Assembly: GCA_021202635.1 (NCBI GenBank)
Contig: JAJQCQ010000027.1
Coordinates: 23,951 to 63,257, forward strand
Length of the DNA stretch: 39,307 bases
Source: Lachnospiraceae bacterium
GTDB lineage: Bacteria > Bacillota > Clostridia > Lachnospirales > Lachnospiraceae
Direction of reading: 5' to 3'
The translations under genes and the position numbers were made by a program. Below are positions 33,652-39,307 of the stretch, piece after piece; within the stretch, counting starts at the first letter, position 1, and each line of letters begins with the position of its first letter. The notes under the pieces are model-generated. The model was not told the origin of the DNA, did no database searches, and was given only the letters and a program-made list of their open reading frames with translations.

Positions 33652-33708
33652 GACCCTCGCCTGGTGACACCTCTCCCAAAAAACGGACAGAATCAGGCCT
33701 CGCCGCTG

Positions 33709-33996
33709 CTATCGATCCCCTGTCAAAAAAGCTTCCGCGGTCATGCGAATTCCCTGTGCCATCCCCTGCACCCAGCACTCCCTGCATTTCTGTTCTGTGA
33801 TTTTCCCCGAATACTCCTTATAAGCATCAAACAAATCCGCTGCTCCGACCGAAAGCTGCTCGCGCAATTCCACTTCCGCCGTATCACGCAATTCCTGCGT
33901 ATCCTCGTATTCATTCGTCTGCGAAAAATAACTCTCTCCTGATGCGAATCTCTCCTCAAAAAGCCGTTCCAGGTCTGAATTCCTATTATACGTCAT
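33709..33996 (-). CDS. Small helical protein, DUF6809-like
   Basis: A 95-residue acidic, mostly helical protein. Its pattern (RLFEERF, then VELREQL...DLFDAYKEYSGKITEQKC, then WVQGMAQGIRMTAEAF) resembles the small DUF6809 proteins of Clostridia, with the LF.AYKE core and a late FxxGxxxG-like helix; I judge this by eye. Two Cys are close together (KCRECW). It has a good promoter of its own and is a single-gene unit convergent with the XRE pair. Function unknown. Confidence 0.6.
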   Translation of the reverse strand: MTYNRNSDLERLFEERFASGESYFSQTNEYEDTQELRDTAEVELREQLSVGAADLFDAYKEYSGKITEQKCRECWVQGMAQGIRMTAEAFLTGDR

Positions 33997-34064
33997 TTCC
34001 GGTCTTCTCGCTTTCTATGTATCAACCAATCCCCAACAAGTTTTCCATCATTCCGGCAAGATTG

Positions 34065-34093
34065 ATTATACACAAAAACAGGTTCCCTGTCAT
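34065..34093 (-). promoter_or_regulatory. Promoter of the DUF6809-like gene
   Basis: On the minus strand ATGACA (34093-34088) and a perfect TATAAT (34070-34065) are spaced 17 bp. The -35 element overlaps the stop codon of the CobW-type gene. Confidence 0.7.
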
Positions 34094-35079
34094 CCAAGTT
34101 GTACTTGGATAGCCTCCTCATGCAGATTCTCGCCAATCACGATCAGAACCTCCTGCCCTGCCTGGATTGGACTGAGCGTGATCTCACTGCGGGTCGCGTT
34201 CAGCTGCATCCACGTGTCCTCCCTGGCATCCTCCTCCCCAGGCACGCGCAAAAAACCTTTTATGCGAAACACATTTCCGCAGGCTTCGTCCATAAATATT
34301 CGGCCGACCGCCGAACGCAGTTCCTCCTCAGACATGCGCACATTCATAAAATATACCGAAGAGAAAAGTTCATCCTCCGCGCTTCTTTTCTGAAAACTCT
34401 CATTCCGATATCCGCAGGAAAGGATTCTTTCAAAGTCCGATTCTGTAAACAGATTCCAGTCGCCCGTTATCACATCAGAGCCAAGCCGGCAGCCGCACTG
34501 CACCATCTCCATCGCCTCAAAGCCAAACCGACGGCTACACCGCGCTGCCTCCAGCGCACGATTCAGATGTCGTATTGTCTCCGCAAGCTCTGCTTCCGAC
34601 GCCTCCTGACTCTTACTCATCACCACGACCCCAGCGTCAGCCACCTCCGATGCCAGAAGATACTCCGCTTCTTCCGACAAATCCGTTTCCAGCTTCGCAT
34701 CTACAATCGCAATCACATTTCCGATCTCATACCACTGCTCCAGCGGTTCCTCGTGAAGCACATCAAAAAACTCATCCACATCATAAATCCCGGATGGCTC
34801 CACCAGTACACGGTCATAGCCACACATCCCCATCGCAATCAGCTTCGACTGAAAGCGGCGGCGATGGCAGTCCCGGTGACAGCCCCCGGCCACCATCTCC
34901 AGCTCACAGTGATCTCCCATCAGATCCTGCAGCAGCATCATATCCACATTCACCGCACCATAATCATTCTCCAGAATGCCGATATTCATCCCTTTTCGTA
35001 TCAGGAAGTCTGCATACTTCTTCAGAAAAGTCGTCTTGCCCGCGCCCAAAAATCCTGTAATCAGATCAATTTTTATCAT
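34090..35079 (-). CDS. CobW/COG0523-type GTPase with altered metal motif
   Basis: A 329-residue G3E GTPase of the CobW family, which delivers metals such as zinc or cobalt to target proteins. Walker A is GFLGAGKTT (9-17), ILENDYGAVNVD follows, then LVEPSGIYDVDEFF and VVVMSKSQEAS in place of the usual NKxD (MSKSQ). The family metal site GCxCC is replaced by GGCHRDCHRRR, with Cys67, His68, Cys71 and His72. The C-terminal domain (about 215-329) ends with VYFMNVRMSEEELRSAVGRIF and a beta-rich tail. GGTGGA precedes the ATG. It lies 74 bp downstream of the double-flavodoxin gene and is probably cotranscribed, suggesting a metal or redox-cofactor role. Confidence 0.85.
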   Translation of the reverse strand: MIKIDLITGFLGAGKTTFLKKYADFLIRKGMNIGILENDYGAVNVDMMLLQDLMGDHCELEMVAGGCHRDCHRRRFQSKLIAMGMCGYDRVLVEPSGIYDVDEFFDVLHEEPLEQWYEIGNVIAIVDAKLETDLSEEAEYLLASEVADAGVVVMSKSQEASEAELAETIRHLNRALEAARCSRRFGFEAMEMVQCGCRLGSDVITGDWNLFTESDFERILSCGYRNESFQKRSAEDELFSSVYFMNVRMSEEELRSAVGRIFMDEACGNVFRIKGFLRVPGEEDAREDTWMQLNATRSEITLSPIQAGQEVLIVIGENLHEEAIQVQLG

Positions 35080-35153
35080 GTCGTCTTTCCACCGCCTTGT
35101 ATTCCATCATTCTGCTCTTCCTCTTCTTATCTGTCTTTTCTACCTTGTCGTAT

Positions 35154-36710
35154 TCACTCCTCCAGCACCTTCTTATAAGGAGCGACCATCCCTTCCGTCA
35201 TCTGTTTTCCCGCCTTGACGCGCAGCTTCGGATTATTCATCAAAGCACCCACCAGCATCATCAGCAGAATCTGCCCTTTCTTCTTCTGCGGGAAATCATA
35301 AATGCCGTTCTTTTTATAAAACTGGTGATCTGCTTTCATAAGGCCGCGCATGACATAAATCAGATCACGGAATATTTTCATGCCGCCCACGCCGTAAAAG
35401 TTCTGCGGCTGGACATACGCGCGGCGCAGCGCATAAAGCAGCCGCGCATTCATCTTTCTGATTTCCTCTGAATTCGTAGCCATACCGCAGAGGAAATTAT
35501 GCCCCACCTCGCAGCGCGCCTCAATCACCATACGCAAATTTTCCTCCGCTTCCAGGTTACCGGCAATCAGATACCCCATCGGCATCCCCATCGTAACCGT
35601 GCGGTGCCCATTGCAAAACTGCCGGTCATCATACAGCTTAAAGCGCGGCCCCATCGAATGATCCTGAATCGTAAACGCATAAAGAATCGCATCCGCACTC
35701 TGAATCTGCTCCCGCAGCATATCGGCAAATCCATCCTTATAAATACAGGTGCCATCCGCCGCACAGTGGAAACAGCTGATGCACCCTCCCTGAAACGGGA
35801 ACTCCTCTATATTCATCACACGGACAGGATATGGACAGACCGACTGAAACTCAGCGATCATTGCAGAGAGCTTTGTATCACCCGGTCTTATAGAGGCTAC
35901 AATCACGATATCCTTCCTTCCGGTTCCTGTTTTTCTCCCCGTCTTTCCCTTTCCTGTTTTCGTTTTCTTTTTTATTGCTGGTTTCTTTATTGTTGCTGGT
36001 TTCTTTGTCCCTGGTTCGTCCTGTTTTTCTGCGGTTTTTGTCTTCATCTGCCAGGAAGCTTCCGCACTTTTCTTTTCAACCTCTCCATCTGAAATCCGAT
36101 CTACCGGCTCATCTATCACCCGAACGTTATTTGTATATGTATTTACAGCGGCAGCATTCTGCTCTTCTCCCGATAGAGCAGAGTTCCCCATCGTTTTTTC
36201 CGGAATAACAGGAACCGAGGCAGGCTCATAAAGATCATATCGCACGCAATACTCCACATATCTCCAGAACTTTCTCGCATCCCGCTGCCCCTGTTTTGTC
36301 GGCAGATCTTCCATATCCGCCGACAATCCCTTAATGTATTTAAGACCGAAGTCCGCACAGTTGTCCTGGATAAAACGATGCGCGGTCACATCAAAAAAAT
36401 GCTTGGAAGTCGTAATCTGCGTCGCAAACTTTCCAGAGACATCGCATCCGCTCTCCTTCATTAATCGGATAAAACGATGCAGCTGCGCCGGAGCCAGAAA
36501 CGTATACACCGGATAGCAAAACACAATCAAATCTGCCCACTCCAGAGCTTTCACTGCCGATGCCATGTCCTTTTCAAAAGAACGAATTTTCTGGCCAACA
36601 TCCAGTATTTCATATGAATGCTCCGGATATTGTTTCTGTATGTACAGACAGGTGTGTAGGGTAACGCTGTTTTTTCCCTTTGGGGAACCGTTTAAAATCA
36701 GTATTTTCAT
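35154..36710 (-). CDS. Double flavodoxin-fold NAD(P)H-dependent oxidoreductase fusion
   Basis: A 518-residue protein with two flavodoxin-like reductase domains. Domain 1 (1-175) starts MKILILNGSPKGKNSVTLHT with FCYPVYTFLAPAQLHRFI. A Lys/Thr-rich linker follows (about 225-275, with KKPATIKKPAIKKKTKTGKG). Domain 2 starts DIVIVASIRPGDTKLSAMI and has a Cys cluster, GCISCFHCAADGTC, as in FMN reductases and iron-sulfur flavoproteins, then FTIQDHSMGPRFKLYDD and a C-terminal hydrophobic helix. The ATG at 36710 follows GAGGAG by five bases; the in-frame extension to 36797 runs through the hicA promoter and is rejected. It is divergent from hicA. Likely a flavin-dependent electron carrier or quinone/FMN reductase; substrate unknown. 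Confidence 0.85.
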   Translation of the reverse strand: MKILILNGSPKGKNSVTLHTCLYIQKQYPEHSYEILDVGQKIRSFEKDMASAVKALEWADLIVFCYPVYTFLAPAQLHRFIRLMKESGCDVSGKFATQITTSKHFFDVTAHRFIQDNCADFGLKYIKGLSADMEDLPTKQGQRDARKFWRYVEYCVRYDLYEPASVPVIPEKTMGNSALSGEEQNAAAVNTYTNNVRVIDEPVDRISDGEVEKKSAEASWQMKTKTAEKQDEPGTKKPATIKKPAIKKKTKTGKGKTGRKTGTGRKDIVIVASIRPGDTKLSAMIAEFQSVCPYPVRVMNIEEFPFQGGCISCFHCAADGTCIYKDGFADMLREQIQSADAILYAFTIQDHSMGPRFKLYDDRQFCNGHRTVTMGMPMGYLIAGNLEAEENLRMVIEARCEVGHNFLCGMATNSEEIRKMNARLLYALRRAYVQPQNFYGVGGMKIFRDLIYVMRGLMKADHQFYKKNGIYDFPQKKKGQILLMMLVGALMNNPKLRVKAGKQMTEGMVAPYKKVLEE

Positions 36711-36736
36711 AACTTCTCCTCTCTTAGCCAAATTTA

Positions 36737-36788
36737 TTTGTGTATTTTTATGTATTTCTCTTGACTTTTTGTGTAATCTTGTGTATTT
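36737..36788 (+). promoter_or_regulatory. hicAB promoter with paired direct-repeat operator
   Basis: TTGACT (36761-36766) and TATTTT (36784-36789) are spaced 17 bp. Two 21-bp direct repeats (36737-36757 and 36768-36788) differ at only three positions and are 31 bp apart, three helical turns. Both contain TTTGTGTA and TGTATTT. The second covers the promoter spacer and most of the -10, so binding there would block transcription. HicB autoregulation is the natural reading. The repeats also lie just upstream of the divergent flavodoxin gene. Confidence 0.6.
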
Positions 36789-36809
36789 TATCTTCATAAG
36801 GAGGTAAAC

Positions 36810-36998
36810 ATGAAGCCAAGAGACATCGCACTAAAAGAACTTAAGTCTTCCGGATATACCTTCAAGCGGAGTGGTGGAAACCACGACATATTTTACAATG
36901 CCGAATACAATAGCACGATTCCGTTGAAAAGACACGACTTCAATGAAAATGATCTTCGATATATCCGCAGGGAAATCAAACAAAATCAAAACAAGTAA
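36810..36998 (+). CDS. hicA: HicA-type toxin (mRNA interferase)
   Basis: A 62-residue double-stranded RNA-binding-fold toxin that cleaves mRNA when free of HicB. It shows the family pattern KPRDIALKELKSSGYTFKRS, GGNHDIFYN with the catalytic His25, and IPLKRHDFNENDLRYIRREI. AAGGAGG precedes the ATG by five bases. The antitoxin gene follows 41 bp later. A strong promoter with paired operator repeats lies upstream. Confidence 0.93.
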   Translation: MKPRDIALKELKSSGYTFKRSGGNHDIFYNAEYNSTIPLKRHDFNENDLRYIRREIKQNQNK

Positions 36999-37039
36999 GG
37001 TTGGAAGCGCCTGCTCCCTCCTTCCGAAAGGAGAACGCC

Positions 37040-37435
37040 ATGAAATATATTTACACAGCTATTCTTGTTCCGGAAGAAGACGGATCTGGCTTCTTTGCCA
37101 GAGTTCCCGATCTTCCCGGTTGCATCACCACCGGAAAAGACTTCGCTGACGCGATCGAACAGATCACTGATGCTGCGTCTATCTGGCTTGTTGATGCAGA
37201 AGATGATCATCCCGAAGATATTAACCCGCCGTCACCACAATGTGACATCGAACGCCCAGACAACGCTGTCCTTACCCTGATTCAGATTGACTCCCTCGCG
37301 TACCGCGCCGCGATTGATACGCGAGCTGTCCGAAAGAATGTCTCCCTTCCTGCATGGATGGCCGCTCTTGCTGATAAGCGTGGAATCAACTGCTCCCAGG
37401 TGCTGCAGGAAGGTCTGATGGAAAAGTTTGCTTAA
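37040..37435 (+). CDS. hicB: HicB-type antitoxin
   Basis: A 131-residue antitoxin that neutralises HicA and represses the operon. The N-terminal partial RNase-H-like domain reads YTAILVPEEDGSGFFARVPD, LPGCITTGKDFADAIEQITD and ASIWLVDAEDDHPEDI. The C-terminal DNA-binding part, NVSLPAWMAALADKRGINCS QVLQEGL, is a ribbon-helix-helix type. The ATG at 37040 lies six bases after AAAGGAG; an in-frame ATG 13 codons earlier has no such site. A terminator follows, then the old end of the CRISPR array 126 bp downstream. Confidence 0.93.
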   Translation: MKYIYTAILVPEEDGSGFFARVPDLPGCITTGKDFADAIEQITDAASIWLVDAEDDHPEDINPPSPQCDIERPDNAVLTLIQIDSLAYRAAIDTRAVRKNVSLPAWMAALADKRGINCSQVLQEGLMEKFA

Positions 37436-37447
37436 TCTCTTGGTTCT

Positions 37448-37475
37448 GGGCGGTCGTTTGATCGCCCTGTTTTTC
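37448..37475 (+). terminator. Terminator of hicAB
   Basis: GGGCGGT and ATCGCCC pair (one G-T) around a six-base loop, followed by TGTTTTTCT. It insulates hicAB from the CRISPR array, and the array from hicAB. Confidence 0.75.
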
Positions 37476-37560
37476 TCCATTGTTTTCTCCCCCACATCCG
37501 TCCGTGGTGTATAATATCTGTTCTCGGTCTCGTTCTCCGCCTTTCTCATATCACCCAGTA

Positions 37561-39306
37561 GTTTCAAGTCATACCCCCGCAGGGCAACAACAATTCTCGC
37601 CGTAGCTAATGTTGTTACAGTATCGTTTCAGGTCATGCTCCCGCAGGGGCAATAATAACTTGATGTGAGCAGCTTCAATACGTCAAACGTGTTTCAAGTC
37701 ATGCCCCGCAGGGGCAACAACAAATCGGAGCGAACGGCAACGATGTCACAAAAATGTTTCAAGTCATGCTCCCGCAGGGGCAACAACAGTAGCCATCCTT
37801 TAATGTCTGTGCCGCAGTACGCGTTTCAAGTCATGCCCCCGCAGGGGCAACAACCCAACTTCCAGATTGGTATCCGCACGTTCCTCATTGTTTCAAGTCA
37901 TGCCCCCGCAGGGGCAACAACTGTAGTGGAATAGCTCTCCAGTCTCGTTGATGTGTGTTTCAAGTCATGCCCCCGCAGGGGCAACAACCGTTAGCCTGAG
38001 TTTTTCGCGGATGTGCGATTAAGTTTCAAGTCATGCCCCCGCAGGGGCAACAACCTTATCTCCGTTTTTCAATGCGTTGTAATCGGCGTTTCAAGTCATG
38101 CCCCCGCAGGGGCAACAACGTGGATGGAAAACCGATCATGTAATGAAATCTGTAGTTTCAAGTCATGCCCCCGCAGGGGCAACAACAGGTAGGGGGGTGG
38201 CCTTCGGCAGTTAGAAGTTTCAAGTCATGCCCCCGCAGGGGCAACAACATCCGCCAGCCCGTCCGGTATCTGTATGCCCATAGTTTCAAGTCATGCCCCC
38301 GCAGGGGCAACAACTCCAGTTGCTCCTCCGCCTGTAACTGCAGCTCCTTGTTTCAAGTCATGCCCCCGCAGGGGCAACAACCTGAACGGCAACAACAGCT
38401 TGACGAACGCGAACTGGGTTTCAAGTCATGCCCCCGCAGGGGCAACAACGAGAACAGCCAGGACTTTGCCATAGCCACACCCGTTTCAAGTCATGCCCCC
38501 GCAGGGGCAACAACGAGAACAGCCAGGACTTTGCCATAGCCACACCCGTTTCAAGTCATGCCCCCGCAGGGGCAACAACGTGGATCTGGACGGGAACGCG
38601 GTGATCGTAGAGCTGTTTCAAGTCATGCCCCCGCAGGGGCAACAACTGGAACGTGCTGGCAAATGTCGTTGATGATAACGGTTTCAAGTCATGCCCCCGC
38701 AGGGGCAACAACGAAATGTCAGAGGGCGCGGTGATCTCCGTACCGGTGTTTCAAGTCATGCCCCCGCAGGGGCAACAACCCCATGCGCAAGGGCGTATTG
38801 CTTTAATGTGATTGTTTCAAGTCATGCCCCCGCAGGGGCAACAACAAAAGAACATCGGCGAGATGAAGGAAAAACTGAGTTTCAAGTCATGCCCCCGCAG
38901 GGGCAACAACCGGCATCAAGGATAAACAGCGAATTGTAAAGCTGTTTCAAGTCATGCCCCCGCAGGGGCAACAACTTGTGTGATTTTCTTTCAAGTAAAA
39001 GTCTTTCGTTTCAAGTCATGCCCCCGCAGGGGCAACAACTAGTAACTCATATATTGATTCTATCTGTGCTTGTGTTTCAAGTCATGCCCCCGCAGGGGCA
39101 ACAACTCTTTGCGTATTCCAGCAGCTCCGCGTAATTTTCAGTTTCAAGTCATGCCCCCGCAGGGGCAACAACAGCGTGTTCCCATTCACGATATGCCTGC
39201 CTTCCCGGTTTCAAGTCATGCCCCCGCAGGGGCAACAACGGTGCAATTGTATATAAGGCGAAGGTGTATCCTAAGTTTCAAGTCATGCCCCCGCAGGGGC
39301 AACAAC
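37561..39306 (-). CRISPR. CRISPR array, 27 repeats, 26 spacers, I-C-like repeat, open at right edge
   Basis: The 32-bp repeat (plus strand) begins GTTTCAAGTC and ends GGCAACAAC, with a central stem TGCCCC/GGGGCA. Repeats start at 37561, 37625, 37691, 37756, 37823, 37890, 37957, 38023, 38088, 38155, 38217, 38283, 38350, 38418, 38483, 38548, 38615, 38681, 38748, 38814, 38879, 38944, 39008, 39074, 39141, 39208 and 39275. Spacers are 30-36 bp. The first four repeats are degenerate (31 bp with a deletion at 37561 and 37691; substitutions at 37625 and 37756) and all others are identical, so the old end is on the left. Read on the minus strand the repeat ends in TTGAAAC, the usual 3' end, so transcription should run right to left from a leader outside the window. 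Length and stem resemble type I-C, but without cas genes the subtype is provisional. Confidence 0.97.
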
Positions 39307-39307
39307 C

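Noticed and set aside
37665-38939. Open frames through the CRISPR array with recurring FQVMPPQGQQ or VSSHAPAGATT
   Set aside because: They are translations of the 32-bp repeat with spacers between. There are no ribosome sites, and the peptide repeat follows the DNA repeat exactly.
1-39307. tRNA or rRNA genes
   Set aside because: No cloverleaf with GGTTCGAATCC-type T-arm or rRNA-like stretch was seen in the intergenic regions on either strand.

Overview
The window looks like a chromosomal segment of a Gram-positive Clostridia species, most likely a Lachnospiraceae member. The main evidence is the housekeeping operon murE-priA-def-fmt-(YugP-type peptidase)-rsmB-rlmN-stp-prkC-rsgA-rpe, which is the Firmicutes order with a zinc metallopeptidase inserted. 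A DUF4364 protein beside an A-type flavoprotein (FprA), a meso-DAP-type MurE and a PASTA kinase fit this. The genus cannot be told from the sequence alone.

Positions 1-16400 hold a cell-surface polysaccharide locus. Divergent promoters near 4818-4903 drive two arms. The left arm (minus strand) encodes a tandem glycosyltransferase, a single GT2 enzyme, a WbaP/CpsE-type initiating phosphosugar transferase and the start of a Tyr/Gly-rich repeat protein that runs off the edge. The right arm (plus strand) encodes RmlC, a Wzm-like permease, a Wzt-like ATPase with a C-terminal cargo domain, a methyltransferase, a kinase-fold protein and a second tandem glycosyltransferase. RmlB follows convergently, then a membrane-anchored polysaccharide-deacetylase-like protein and a small partner. 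RmlB and RmlC point to dTDP-rhamnose. The Wzm/Wzt pair points to export of a finished polymer by an ABC transporter, and the methyltransferase/kinase pair next to Wzt resembles a split WbdD chain-terminating module.

Positions 16850-18530 hold DUF4364-fprA. Positions 18686-32535 hold the minus-strand housekeeping operon. Positions 32536-36710 are accessory: two small XRE regulators, a small DUF6809-like gene, a CobW-type GTPase with an altered metal motif and a double-flavodoxin fusion. A hicAB toxin-antitoxin pair (36810-37435) follows, with a strong promoter and candidate operator repeats.

The right end (37561-39306) is a CRISPR array of 27 repeats of 32 bp and 26 spacers. It continues beyond the window and no cas genes are present. 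Repeat decay places the old end on the left, so the leader and probably the cas genes lie to the right.

The least expected pattern is a dispersed family of short non-coding elements in intergenic gaps (about 4927, 7835, 13895, 16582, 18544, 19395, 19460 and 32614). They share GTAAC...TTCAGAACAG-like terminal inverted repeats. Two intact copies (135 and 176 bp) are flanked by perfect 8-bp direct repeats. The GTAA ends and the 8-bp duplications match the hallmarks of the IS66 family, so I read these as IS66-type MITEs. No transposase is present in the window.
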